Part shown: in pieces, positions 8,869 through 18,031 of the stretch
Layout: each line of letters opens with the position of its first letter
Numbering within the stretch: the stretch's first letter is position 1
Origin: JACMLD01 sp047602295
GTDB taxonomy: Bacteria > Bacteroidota > Bacteroidia > Chitinophagales > Chitinophagaceae
Assembly (NCBI GenBank): GCA_047602295.1
Contig: JASGHP010000001.1
Coordinates: 682,001-746,000 of the forward strand
DNA length: 64,000 bases
Reading direction: 5' to 3'
Position numbers and translations under genes: made by a program
Notes under the pieces: model-generated
Databases searched by the model: none
What the model saw: only the letters and a program-made list of their open reading frames with translations
Told to the model about the DNA's origin: nothing

Positions 8869-9348
8869 ATGCCCCTTTCATCATCCATACAGGCAAGACT
8901 TAATTACCAGCATGAAACATTGCACGAGTTAATAAAAGGTTTGTCTGAAACACAACTGAAAGAACGGGTAAACCCCGAGAAATGGAGTGCTTTTGAAAAT
9001 ATTGTGCACCTGGTATCTTATCAACCTGTGTTTTTGGAGCGTATGAAACTGATAGAGCGAAACGATAATCCTGCGTTTGAAAGGTATGTAGCAGATAATG
9101 ATCCGGTTTTTCACCAATACACGACACGTTCTTTAAAAGATTTGTTGGATGATTTAACCACCACCCGGTTTTTAATAAATAATCATATGATGCATTTGGG
9201 TGAGCCTGTATTGCGCCGTATGGGTACGCACCCTTTGTATGGAGCGTTTGGCATTAGTCAATGGACAGATTTTTTTCTTTTGCATGAAGCGCATCACCAG
9301 TTTACCATTTTTATGTTAGCGGCTGCGCTACGTAAGAGAAATCAGTGA
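8869..9348 (+). CDS. DinB family protein
   Basis: A 159-residue four-helix-bundle protein. The pattern LNYQHETLHELIKGLSETQLKERVNPEKWSAFENIVHLV and the late FLLHEAHHQFTIF fit the DinB/YfiT-like fold, in which His residues from separate helices bind a divalent metal. Members include thiol transferases dependent on bacillithiol or mycothiol; bacillithiol is made by many Bacteroidota, but the substrate here cannot be read. It is followed after 49 bases by a MarR regulator in the same direction. Confidence 0.8.
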   Translation: MPLSSSIQARLNYQHETLHELIKGLSETQLKERVNPEKWSAFENIVHLVSYQPVFLERMKLIERNDNPAFERYVADNDPVFHQYTTRSLKDLLDDLTTTRFLINNHMMHLGEPVLRRMGTHPLYGAFGISQWTDFFLLHEAHHQFTIFMLAAALRKRNQ

Positions 9349-9397
9349 TAATTTTGTACGTCATTACCAATGCAACCACCACCTTAAATTTTTTGTT

Positions 9398-9850
9398 ATG
9401 GGGATTGAGAAAGACATTAGCCAGGCCAAGTTCAGGAATGAGTACCAGAAAGCAGCCATTAACCTGATCTATACTTTCAACTGGGCTAATGAAAAAATGA
9501 AAAAGCTGCTGGATGATTATGACATTACCTCTCAGCAGTTTAATATACTGCGCATATTGCGGGGCGCAGGTAAACCTATTTCTACTTTGCAGATTCGGCA
9601 GCGTATGCTGGATAAGATGAGTGATACCAGCCGTATTGTAGATCGTCTTTTAAAAAAAGGTTGGGTGATTAAAGTAACCTGCGAGGGTGACAGACGCCTT
9701 GTGGATGTATCTATTTCAGAAAGCGGGTTATCTCTGTTAAATCGCATTGATGCACACCAGGAGGAAATGGACAGCATGTTTAAAAACCTGGATGAGCAGG
9801 AAGCTTTAACATTAAATAAATTACTTGATAAATTAAGGAATGTTGAATAA
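9398..9850 (+). CDS. MarR family transcriptional regulator
   Basis: A 150-residue winged-helix dimeric regulator. The sequence ITSQQFNILRILRGAGKPISTLQIRQRMLDKMSDTSRIVDRLLKKGWVIKVTCEGDRRLVDVSISESG covers the HTH, recognition helix (DTSRIVDRL) and the wing (CEGDRRLV, the conserved DxR motif). MarR proteins usually repress neighbouring genes and respond to small phenolic or oxidative signals. The DinB gene upstream and the GHL10 gene downstream are in the same direction, so its target is not obvious. Confidence 0.9.
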   Translation: MGIEKDISQAKFRNEYQKAAINLIYTFNWANEKMKKLLDDYDITSQQFNILRILRGAGKPISTLQIRQRMLDKMSDTSRIVDRLLKKGWVIKVTCEGDRRLVDVSISESGLSLLNRIDAHQEEMDSMFKNLDEQEALTLNKLLDKLRNVE

Positions 9851-9884
9851 TGTAATTTCGTGGCCTAAAATACGTTAGACAGGC

Positions 9885-11402
9885 ATGAAAATACGGTTTG
9901 GCATTTTTCTCTTTTACTACTTGTTTGTTTTGGTATTGCTTTCCTCTGGACAGCCTAAAAAAGAATTTCGTGGTGTTTGGATTGCTACAGTAGATAATAT
10001 CGACTGGCCTACACGGGGCAATTATAACGCAGATAGCCAAAAAGCAGAATTCATACGCATATTGGATGCACACCAGCGCAATGGCATCAATGCAGTTGTA
10101 GTACAAGTTAGGCCTGCGGCAGATGCTTTTTATCCCTCTTCTTACGAGCCATGGAGCCAATGGCTAACAGGCAAACAAGGCCTTCCTCCTTCTCCTTATT
10201 ACGATCCCTTGCAGTTTATGATAGAAGAAGCTCATAAAAGGGGCATGGAGTTTCATGCATGGTGCAATCCATACCGGGCAGAATTTGCTATTGGTAAATC
10301 ATCCATTGCTCCCACGCATATTACCCGCATACACCCAGAGTGGTTTCTTCCTTATGGTACCGTTCGCTTATTCGATCCAGGTAATAAAGAAGCCCAGCAA
10401 TATGTAGTGAAAGTGATACGCGATATTGTAAGCAGGTATGATATAGATGCTGTTCACTTCGATGATTATTTTTACCCTTACCGCATTGCCGGTAAAGAAT
10501 TTCCAGACAATGCATCCTATCAGAAATATGGCAATGGGCTTTCTAAAGATGATTGGCGCAGAAGCAACACAGACAGTATTATACTGGCGTTAAGCAAAGC
10601 CATTAAAGAAGAGAAAAAAGATTGCCGCTTTGGCATCAGCCCGTTTGGCGTTTGGCGCAATGCAGATAAGGATACAGCAGGCAGCAATTCAAAAGCCGGT
10701 CAAACCAATTATGATGATTTGTATGCAGACATTTTGCTTTGGTTAAAACAAGGCTGGATAGATTATGTGGCACCACAATTATATTGGGAGTTTGAGCATG
10801 CTCATGCACCTTACGGCCCGCTGCTGGATTGGTGGAATAAACATACGTATGGAAGACAATGCTATATTGGCCTGGGTATTTTTAAAGCAGGCAGCAATGC
10901 AAACTGGCGCGATAAAGATGAGCTGCCAAGGCAAATAAGAGAGCTAAGGAACATGCCTAATATAAATGGCATGATTTATTTCAGCAGCAAATCTTTTGAT
11001 CGCAATCCCAATGGCTGGAATGATAGCCTTCGGAATAATTACTATAAATACCCGGCTTTCCCTCCACCTATGTCGTGGGTAGATACATCTTCAGTGGCCA
11101 TGCCATCAGTAAAAGTGGTGAGCACCAATTCATATGCTAACAGTTTGTTGCTCTCTTTACAAAACACAGACAGCACCAGGAAAATAAAAGCGTTTGTAGT
11201 ATATGCATTTGCTGAAGGTGACATGATAAAAGATGCGAACGATCCTAAAAACATTGTACGTATTCTGCCAGCAGGAGAAGGTATGGTTGAATACAGCATT
11301 CCGCAATCTGGTGAGCATATGAAACAGTATGCATTTAGTTGTATTGATTATGCGAACAATGAAAGTGCACTTTCCTTTCCGCCTTATGAGAATCGGCGTT
11401 AA
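9885..11402 (+). CDS. GHL10-type glycoside hydrolase, exported
   Basis: A 505-residue protein with a signal peptide ending near SSGQPKKEFRG. The catalytic TIM-barrel shows KKEFRGVWIATVDNIDWP, GINAVVVQVRPAADAFYPS, GMEFHAWCNPYRA, VSRYDIDAVHFDDYFYP and WIDYVAPQLYWEF, the pattern of the GHL10 family (Pfam PF02638, formerly DUF187), known from E. coli YddW (DigH). DigH cleaves glycan strands lacking stem peptides, so peptidoglycan turnover is the likeliest role. The C-terminal about 90 residues form a separate beta-rich domain. It starts 34 bases after the marR stop. Confidence 0.85.
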   Translation: MKIRFGIFLFYYLFVLVLLSSGQPKKEFRGVWIATVDNIDWPTRGNYNADSQKAEFIRILDAHQRNGINAVVVQVRPAADAFYPSSYEPWSQWLTGKQGLPPSPYYDPLQFMIEEAHKRGMEFHAWCNPYRAEFAIGKSSIAPTHITRIHPEWFLPYGTVRLFDPGNKEAQQYVVKVIRDIVSRYDIDAVHFDDYFYPYRIAGKEFPDNASYQKYGNGLSKDDWRRSNTDSIILALSKAIKEEKKDCRFGISPFGVWRNADKDTAGSNSKAGQTNYDDLYADILLWLKQGWIDYVAPQLYWEFEHAHAPYGPLLDWWNKHTYGRQCYIGLGIFKAGSNANWRDKDELPRQIRELRNMPNINGMIYFSSKSFDRNPNGWNDSLRNNYYKYPAFPPPMSWVDTSSVAMPSVKVVSTNSYANSLLLSLQNTDSTRKIKAFVVYAFAEGDMIKDANDPKNIVRILPAGEGMVEYSIPQSGEHMKQYAFSCIDYANNESALSFPPYENRR

Positions 11403-11504
11403 TAAAAAATACCAGTTATTTAACCAGGCTTGCTTTGCCGGCAGCCAATCTTTTCTACCTTTGACAATACTAATTATCAATTACTAATTCTTAATTATCA
11501 ACCT

Positions 11505-12722
11505 ATGCCTGGCTTTGAATTATTTGGAAGCGATGAGCGCAACAGTGTAAATGATGTATTGGAAACCGGCATTTTTATGCGTTATGGTTTTGATGGCCCT
11601 CGCCAGGGCATCTGGAAAGCCAAAGAGTTAGAAACGGCTATTTGCAACACTTTTGGCAGCAAGTATGCGCAACTGGTAAGCAGTGGCACAGCAGCGCTTA
11701 GCACTGCTATGGCTGCATTGGGTATTGGTTATGGCGACGAAATTATTCTTCCCAGCTTCACTTTTGTGGCCAGTTTTGAAGCTGTATTGAGTGTAGGTGC
11801 TATTCCTGTATTTGTAGACGTAGATGATACGCTTACGTTAAATCCCGAAGCAGTGCGCAAAGCCATTACACCAAAAACAAAATGCATCATGCCTGTGCAC
11901 ATGTGCGGTGGTATGGCTGCTATGGATGAATTAATGGCAATCTGCAACGAACATAAACTGGTTTTACTGGAAGATGCCTGCCAGAGTATTGGCGCCAGTT
12001 ATAAAGGAAAAAAATTAGGCAGTATTGGTGATGCTGGTACTTTCTCTTTCGATTATGTAAAAACAATTACCTGTGCAGAAGGCGGCGCTGTTATTACCAA
12101 TAGGGAAGATGTTTTTATTAAGAGCGATGGCTATAGCGATCATGGTCATGATCACAAAGGCGTTGATCGTGGTGCAGATCTGCATCCTTTTATTGGTTAC
12201 AACTATCGCATCTCAGAATTACATGCGGCAGTGGGCCTGGCACAAATCCAAAAGCTTGATCAATTCCTGGATATACAAAAACGCAATCACACAGCGCTTA
12301 AAGAAATTTTGTCGCAATTGCCCGAGGTTAGCTTCAGGCGGATACCAGATCCCGCAGGTGATAGTTGCACTTTCCTTAGTTGGTTCTTGCCTACAGAAGA
12401 GATTACCAAAGCAGTAGTAGCTTCACTGAAAGAACAAGGCATACTTGCGGGCAATTTTTACTGGTTCGATAATAACTGGCATTATATCCGCAAATGGGAT
12501 CACCTGAAACAAGGCACAACGCTAAGTGCATTAAGCCCGGAACATAAAGCCGCTGTTATGCATCATGCCAATAAAGATTTTAGCGCCAGCCATGCTATAA
12601 TGAGCCGCTGCATTTCTACTGCAATTGGTTTGCTATGGACGGAAGAGCAGGTAAAAGACAAAGGCGAGAAACTGGTGAATACGATAAAACAGGTCCTGGC
12701 AAAACAAACAGTTACAGTTTAA
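11505..12722 (+). CDS. DegT/DnrJ/EryC1/StrS family aminotransferase
   Basis: From the ATG at 11505 (MPGFELFGSDERNSVNDVLE) the protein has 405 residues; an upstream ATG at 11430 would add 25 residues unlike the family. It is a fold-type I PLP enzyme. Marks are SSGTAALSTAMAALGIGYGDEIILPSFTFVAS, HMCGGMAAMDEL, LLEDACQSIGASYKG and the PLP-lysine in FSFDYVKTITCAEGGAV (Lys about 186), then YNYRISELHAAVGLAQ. Such enzymes aminate keto-sugars for surface polysaccharides or antibiotics. No other sugar-nucleotide genes lie nearby, so the substrate is open. Confidence 0.88.
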   Translation: MPGFELFGSDERNSVNDVLETGIFMRYGFDGPRQGIWKAKELETAICNTFGSKYAQLVSSGTAALSTAMAALGIGYGDEIILPSFTFVASFEAVLSVGAIPVFVDVDDTLTLNPEAVRKAITPKTKCIMPVHMCGGMAAMDELMAICNEHKLVLLEDACQSIGASYKGKKLGSIGDAGTFSFDYVKTITCAEGGAVITNREDVFIKSDGYSDHGHDHKGVDRGADLHPFIGYNYRISELHAAVGLAQIQKLDQFLDIQKRNHTALKEILSQLPEVSFRRIPDPAGDSCTFLSWFLPTEEITKAVVASLKEQGILAGNFYWFDNNWHYIRKWDHLKQGTTLSALSPEHKAAVMHHANKDFSASHAIMSRCISTAIGLLWTEEQVKDKGEKLVNTIKQVLAKQTVTV

Positions 12723-12730
12723 AAGTTATA

Positions 12731-12959
12731 GTTCGAAATAGTTCATGAGTTCGGCAGTTCTTAGTTATTGTCGTCTGATCTTGTTATGTGTTCAGTCAAA
12801 GTGTTGAAATTTAAGCGAATAATTTGTTTATGAGCGCAATTAATAATGAAATGAATTTTTGAGCTCAACAAAATGCTGAATCTTGAAACATTGCAGGTAA
12901 CCGAACTATAGAAATGCGATAAAGTCCATCATCGAACTTCTGAACTATGAACTTCGAAC
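12731..12959. repeat. Intergenic GAACT/AGTTC-rich imperfect inverted repeat
   Basis: The gap after the aminotransferase gene is framed by a left arm (12731-12760) with GTTCGAAATAGTTCATGAGT and a right arm (12933-12959) with GAACTATGAACTTCGAAC. These are imperfectly complementary and both are built of GTTC or GAAC pentamers. No protein-coding potential is seen between them. It may be a dispersed intergenic repeat or a large hairpin in the transcript. Confidence 0.45.
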
Positions 12960-12965
12960 CAAGAA

Positions 12966-13319
12966 CTACTTTCCTTCTAGCCTATTTACATAATCAAGGC
13001 TACCCAACCTGAAACGCAGAGGTACTTTAGTACTCTTTTCAAATTGCAGCTCTTTCCTGCAGAAAAAGCCAAAATTCCTGGTATAGTAATCAGGCTCAAT
13101 AGTAGTTACCAGCAACCTGTTTGTAGATGAAAAAAATGGGTCTTTGGTGTTTTTTTCGATGATCCCAGGCAATTTTTTAGCAGAAAGCAGTGGCGGGCAA
13201 ATAAAAAATTTTTTTTGCCCTGAAATCACGCTAAGTCTTGCCTGTTGTGCATTTGCGGGATTTATGGCCATTAAAAAGGCGCATGCAACAAGAAATATAT
13301 AAATACGTTGCAACTTCAT
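12966..13319 (-). CDS. Small exported protein of unknown function
   Basis: A 117-residue protein with a clear signal peptide (MKLQRIYIFLVACAFLMAINPANAQ). The mature part is basic and has two cysteines (FFICPPLL and FFCRKEL), which could form a disulfide in the periplasm. No family is recognised. It diverges from rpoN with 87 bases between start codons. Similar short secreted proteins are common in the lineage, and nothing in the sequence suggests a function. Confidence 0.6.
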   Translation of the reverse strand: MKLQRIYIFLVACAFLMAINPANAQQARLSVISGQKKFFICPPLLSAKKLPGIIEKNTKDPFFSSTNRLLVTTIEPDYYTRNFGFFCRKELQFEKSTKVPLRFRLGSLDYVNRLEGK

Positions 13320-13406
13320 ATATCATTTTATGTGTAAATTACGGCCTGATTTTTGTGGTTAGTCGCGATTTTTTTATCAAGTGAGTGTATAAATCCTAAG
13401 CAAGTT

Positions 13407-14897
13407 ATGGCACTGGGACAGAGTTTACAACAAAGATTACTCCAAAAACTGTCGCCTCAACAAATTCAGTTAATGAAGCTGTTGCAGGTGCCCACAGCAA
13501 ATTTGGAAGAACGCATAAAGGAAGAGATGGAAGAGAACCCTGCCTTAGAAGCCGGGGAAGACGGGCATGATGAGAACCTGACCGAGGATATGAAGGATGA
13601 GTTTGACAGCAGCAATGAAGAAGATTTTGATGAAGACGGAAGCGAAGAGCAATATGAGAATATTGATGTGAGCGATTACGTAACCGATAGTGATGACGAG
13701 GTGGGAGATTATAAGCTGCGTGATGACAATTACGGAGATCCTGATGAGCAAAAGACTGTGCCGGTAAAAGTGGAGACTTCTTTTCATGAACTGCTGGCAG
13801 ACCAGTTGGGCATGCTTAACCTGGACGAACGTTCTCAAAAAATTGCAGAACAAATTATAGGCAGCATAGATGACGATGGCTACCTGCGCAGGGAAACATC
13901 TTCTATAAAAGACGATCTGGCTTTTAGACAAAACATAGAAGCAACAGAAGAGGAGATTGAAAAGCTGATTGAAAAGATACAGCATTTTGACCCATCGGGC
14001 ATTTGCGCACGTACTTTGCAGGAATGTCTTTTGTTGCAGTTGTATCGCAAGCTGGGAGAAGGCAGGCCCGTAGAGTTAGCCATCAGCGTATTGGAGGATT
14101 ATTTTGAAGAGTTTACCAAAAAGCACTATGAGAAAATACAGCGTGGGTTGAATATAGATGATGATGGTTTGAAGGATGTAATAGCTCAAATCATTAAGCT
14201 CAACCCTAAGCCGGGTGGCAATGTGGGTAATGCTAATAAAGGTGAAAGTTATATTATCCCCGACTTTTTCATTTTTAATAACGCAGGCAAATTAGAACTT
14301 ACACTCAATAGCCGCAATGCGCCAGACTTGCGTATTAGCGAAGGATATCGAGATATGCTGAAGGATTATGACCGTGGCAGCAAGAAAGATAAAAGGCAAA
14401 AAGAAGCGGTTCTCTTCATCAAACAAAAAATAGATGCCGCCAAATGGTTTATTGATGCTATTAAACAAAGGCAGCATACGCTTACCAGCGTAATGGGCAC
14501 TATTATGGATTATCAGCGTGAGTTTTTTCTTACGGGTGATGAAACAACCATGCGCCCCATGATTTTGAAAGATATTGCAGAACGTACCAGCCTGGATATT
14601 TCAACAGTGAGCCGTGTGGCTAACAGCAAGTTTGTGCAGACAGAATTTGGAACTTACCGACTTAAGTTTTTCTTTAGTGAATCGCTGAGCACAGAAAGCG
14701 GTGAAGAGGTTTCTACAAGAGAAGTGAAAAAGATTTTAAGTGATATGGTGGGTGATGAAAGCAAGAAAAAACCACTAAGTGACGAAAGGCTTACTGAGTT
14801 GCTGCAAGAGAGGGGTTACAATATTGCCAGAAGAACAGTAGCAAAATACCGCGAACAATTGAATATACCTGTTGCCCGTCTTAGAAAAGAGCTGTAA
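13407..14897 (+). CDS. rpoN: RNA polymerase sigma-54 factor
   Basis: From the ATG at 13407 (MALGQSLQQRLLQKLSPQQIQLMKLLQ) the protein has 496 residues. Region I (1-45) is the glutamine-rich activator-interacting part and ends EEMEENPALE. Region II (about 46-110) is strongly acidic. The core-binding domain follows, then the HTH (DISTVSRVANSKFVQTEFGTY) and the RpoN box ARRTVAKYREQLNIP near the C-terminus, which contacts the -24 element. Sigma-54 needs an AAA+ enhancer-binding protein; none is seen in this window. A start at 13353 would add 18 atypical residues. Confidence 0.97.
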   Translation: MALGQSLQQRLLQKLSPQQIQLMKLLQVPTANLEERIKEEMEENPALEAGEDGHDENLTEDMKDEFDSSNEEDFDEDGSEEQYENIDVSDYVTDSDDEVGDYKLRDDNYGDPDEQKTVPVKVETSFHELLADQLGMLNLDERSQKIAEQIIGSIDDDGYLRRETSSIKDDLAFRQNIEATEEEIEKLIEKIQHFDPSGICARTLQECLLLQLYRKLGEGRPVELAISVLEDYFEEFTKKHYEKIQRGLNIDDDGLKDVIAQIIKLNPKPGGNVGNANKGESYIIPDFFIFNNAGKLELTLNSRNAPDLRISEGYRDMLKDYDRGSKKDKRQKEAVLFIKQKIDAAKWFIDAIKQRQHTLTSVMGTIMDYQREFFLTGDETTMRPMILKDIAERTSLDISTVSRVANSKFVQTEFGTYRLKFFFSESLSTESGEEVSTREVKKILSDMVGDESKKKPLSDERLTELLQERGYNIARRTVAKYREQLNIPVARLRKEL

Positions 14898-14948
14898 CTA
14901 TAAAGGTTAAAGGCGTAAGGTGTAAGGTTTGATAAGTACATTTGCAGC

Positions 14949-15617
14949 ATGGAGAATGAAGTTTCTGTATCGCCAACTGTAAACAGCAATTACCAATGGT
15001 CTGCGCCTTATAGAGTGTTTGGGCATATTGTATCATTTGTTTTTCACCCGCTTTTTATTCCTTCTTATATAACTGCGTTTTTGCTTTATGTAGATCCTTA
15101 TGCTTTTGCAGGGCTAACCGATAAAGGGAAAGCTTTTAAATTAATAGCAGTAGCGTTCAACACTTTCTTTCTCCCGCTATTTGGTGTTTTGCTGATGAAG
15201 CAGCTTGGTTTTATACAAAGCATTTTTCTTCGCACACAAAAGGATCGCATCATACCTTATATAGTGAGTATGATTTTTTATTTCTGGGCATGGTATGTTA
15301 CCAGAAACCTGCATGATACTTCTTTTTTAGTAGCGATGTTGCTGGCGGTTTTTTTAGGATGCATTGCAGGCATGATGGCCAATATTTACTATAAGGTAAG
15401 CATGCATGGCATTGCAGCGGGCTCTTTAATTGTTTTGTTTTTGTGGATGGCTTTCAGCGGCAGTAATGCAGCAATAGTATTTCTTTCAGCTGCTATTTTA
15501 ATTACCGGATTGATTTGCACAGCAAGATTCCTGGTATCTGATCACAATCCGTTTGAGATATACAGCGGTGTATTGATAGGCGCTTTATGCCAGTTGATAG
15601 CAATAGCATTTGTATGA
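14949..15617 (+). CDS. PAP2-like integral membrane protein
   Basis: A 222-residue protein with about six membrane helices. The C-terminal segment KVSMHGIAAG and, later, SDHNPFEIYSGVLIGAL resemble motifs 2 and 3 of the PAP2 phosphatase superfamily (SGH and SRxxxxxHxxxD), but motif 1 (KxxxxxxRP) is only weakly represented by RTQKDRIIPY, which retains K and R and P. It may be a lipid phosphatase, for example for undecaprenyl pyrophosphate or phosphatidate, or a divergent inactive relative. It lies 51 bases after rpoN in the same direction. Confidence 0.6.
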   Translation: MENEVSVSPTVNSNYQWSAPYRVFGHIVSFVFHPLFIPSYITAFLLYVDPYAFAGLTDKGKAFKLIAVAFNTFFLPLFGVLLMKQLGFIQSIFLRTQKDRIIPYIVSMIFYFWAWYVTRNLHDTSFLVAMLLAVFLGCIAGMMANIYYKVSMHGIAAGSLIVLFLWMAFSGSNAAIVFLSAAILITGLICTARFLVSDHNPFEIYSGVLIGALCQLIAIAFV

Positions 15618-15624
15618 CCCCTTA

Positions 15625-15652
15625 TCCACCCCTAACCCCTGGAGGGGGAATT
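15625..15652. repeat. C-rich/G-rich short hairpin repeat
   Basis: CACCCCTAACCCCTGGAGGG contains a CCCCT...AGGGG inverted repeat just after the PAP2-like gene. Such CCCCTAACCCC-hairpins recur between genes in many Bacteroidota genomes. It may double as a transcription terminator. Confidence 0.45.
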
Positions 15653-15894
15653 GTATCTCTTGTTAAGTTGATTTTTTTGAAAAGAGTATTCTTGTTTTTT
15701 GAACTGAGTAGGTTATGCCATTACTTCAATCTTCATGTTTCTATTTTCCTATTAAGAACGGCTCAATATCAATAACTAAATTATATTACCTAAGCTGACA
15801 TTCCCTTTAGTGGTCAGGGGTAAAAATAACAAAGCCCAACCATAGGGTACGATCGGGCTGTTGTTTTTCCAAACCATCTGTATGTAAGTCCAAG

Positions 15895-16629
15895 CTAAGA
15901 GTTCAGTATACGCGAATGCGTCAAATAATTTTTGGTTGGATGATAGATAAACAAACAACTACCATTCTTTATTGTATTGATAACATTATTTACCTGGTTA
16001 GCTGGTACTGCAGGGCAACCATAACTTCTTCCGTTGAAAGGATTGTTCTTAATAAAGTTGCCGCCTACATAATCTGATCCATGCACTACAATATTGCGTT
16101 CGTCTGCTTTATCGTTGAAACCTTTTTCAAGACCTTCTATTTTTAAAGAAAGACCGTGGCCGCCATAGTAAGTAGATTCTGTTTTATAAAAACCAAGACT
16201 GCTCATGTGACTTTCCGGGCTGTTAGAAAAAGAACGTGCATATTCTGAACCCGACCTTCTTCCGTGTGCAACATAAGTATTGATCAAAACTTTTTGCTGT
16301 TCTACATCAATAACAAAGAAACGTTTGCGGCGTGAAGACTGGCTGAAGTCGCAAATGGTTAATACAGATGCGCGGGCCAGCATTCTTTTTTGCTGCAGGT
16401 ACATATAGCCTTTGTAAGCGTAATCGAAAGCCGCTTTTGTAAGACCCATGCTTTTCAGCTTCAAAGCGTCATACATCATCATGGCTTTACTGCTGGTGGT
16501 ATTAACAACAGAAGTAATAGCCATATTATTTACTGGCTTTGCTGAATGACTACCTGCATTGTTTTTGATGGGGATGATGAGCAGAAAGCAAAAAGCAGTT
16601 GCTCCCAGGGTTTTAGAAAGGGTTTTCAT
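15895..16629 (-). CDS. Murein L,D-transpeptidase catalytic domain protein
   Basis: A 244-residue protein with a membrane-spanning or signal segment at residues 8-25. Residues about 100-235 match the YkuD-like murein L,D-transpeptidase family (Pfam PF13645): NTYVAHGRRSG, SSLGFYKTESTYYGGHGLSLKIEGLE, NIVVHGSDYVGG with the active-site His, and GRSYGCPAVP with the catalytic Cys. These enzymes form 3-3 crosslinks in peptidoglycan or attach proteins to it, in the periplasm. It seems to be a single-gene unit on the minus strand. Confidence 0.9.
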   Translation of the reverse strand: MKTLSKTLGATAFCFLLIIPIKNNAGSHSAKPVNNMAITSVVNTTSSKAMMMYDALKLKSMGLTKAAFDYAYKGYMYLQQKRMLARASVLTICDFSQSSRRKRFFVIDVEQQKVLINTYVAHGRRSGSEYARSFSNSPESHMSSLGFYKTESTYYGGHGLSLKIEGLEKGFNDKADERNIVVHGSDYVGGNFIKNNPFNGRSYGCPAVPANQVNNVINTIKNGSCLFIYHPTKNYLTHSRILNS

Positions 16630-16825
16630 TTCGGATGATGTGGATTTTAATTGTTAAGGTTCTTTTCAGAACTGCTAACGATGAACAAAATATTATGATA
16701 AACTTATATTATCAAATGATTATTGTAAAATCTTTTATTGTGTGCGTGCAAAGATAAAATCTTCTGAAATTCAAGTGCTTTCCCGTAGCAAACATTAGGG
16801 TTTTTTTAGGAAAAATTAGGGAGAT

Positions 16826-17854
16826 TTACGATTGCTTCTCAGGTGAGAACTCAAGGGTATAAATCTTTACCAGCAATAGAAACAGAGAAATAAGCAAGGG
16901 GCCGAATATAAGGCCGATAAAGCCAAAAAGGTTGATGCCGATAATAACTCCAAAGGCTGTAACCAAAGGGTGTGTATCGCCAATTTTTTTCTGAATAGCA
17001 AAACGGAAAATGCTATCTACCGTGCTTACAATACCAAAGCCATAAGCCAGCATTACCAAGCCTTTTACAGTATCATTTTGTGCAAAGAATATGAGTGCAA
17101 TTGAGACATAAGCTACGGCTGCACCAACCACGGGCAACATAGAAGTAATGCAAGTAACTACAAACCAAAACAAAGGCTCCTTTACACCAAGAACAAGATA
17201 ACCGATTACACCAATTACACCCTGGAAAAGGGCAATTAACGGTATACCAATGGCATTGGAGAGTACCATGTTTTTTACTTCACTTGCTACACGGTTTAAA
17301 TTATTATCGCTCATAGGCAGCACACGGTACAATGTTCTTTCCATGCCACGCCCTTCAACCAGCATGAAATATAAAATGAGGTACATAAAGATGATAGTGG
17401 TAAGAGAATTGAAAGTGGCACCCAATAGAGAAGGCAGGTTGCGTGCAATAAATTCTCCCAGAGACCTGATATAATTATCATCAATCAGTTTGTAGCCAAT
17501 TTTATGCTCCAGGTTTTTTACAAAACTTTCCAATGCTGTTATAAGTTCTGAAGAATGACTAATAGCAAAATTGATTTTTGATGAAAGCATGTTAATGACC
17601 AGGCCAATGGGCAACAGAATTACCAGGAACGAAATCAGCATTAGCAAACTTGCTGAAAGTGATGGCTTCCATTTGCGGAAATAAACCATGCGAAACATGC
17701 GCTTGCGCATGATTACATACAATGTAAGCGCACCCAAAAAAGCGGGTATGAAACTCTTGAGCTCATTAAACAAAATATAGCCTAACAAAACCAGTATGGA
17801 AATAAATGTGAGCTGTCTTATCCTGCTGTCGCTGATGTAATCATTCATATGCAC
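16826..17854 (-). CDS. AI-2E family transporter
   Basis: A 342-residue polytopic membrane protein with about seven or eight helices; a start at 17848 (MNDYISDSRIRQ) is equally possible. The order of two N-terminal helix pairs, a soluble coiled segment (KINFAISHSSELITALESFVKNLEHKIG), and a C-terminal membrane block with PLFWFVVTCITSMLPVVGAAVAYV and HPLVTAFGVIIGINLFGFIGLIFGPLLI is that of the AI-2E/TqsA/PerM family. Characterised members export AI-2 or sodium; the substrate here is unknown. Confidence 0.9.
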   Translation of the reverse strand: MHMNDYISDSRIRQLTFISILVLLGYILFNELKSFIPAFLGALTLYVIMRKRMFRMVYFRKWKPSLSASLLMLISFLVILLPIGLVINMLSSKINFAISHSSELITALESFVKNLEHKIGYKLIDDNYIRSLGEFIARNLPSLLGATFNSLTTIIFMYLILYFMLVEGRGMERTLYRVLPMSDNNLNRVASEVKNMVLSNAIGIPLIALFQGVIGVIGYLVLGVKEPLFWFVVTCITSMLPVVGAAVAYVSIALIFFAQNDTVKGLVMLAYGFGIVSTVDSIFRFAIQKKIGDTHPLVTAFGVIIGINLFGFIGLIFGPLLISLFLLLVKIYTLEFSPEKQS

Positions 17855-18031
17855 AATTTAAATATAAAAAGGCGAAGGGTTACATCCTTCGCCAATATAT
17901 TGCGCCTGCATAGCGCCAGTGTAATAAGATAGCATGTTACACAGGAGCCACAGATGAGTAAAGATTTACTGTTGAAGTGAGTGACACAACAAAAGCTCAA
18001 TAGTAGCACTGCCGCCTGCCCCAATAAAATT

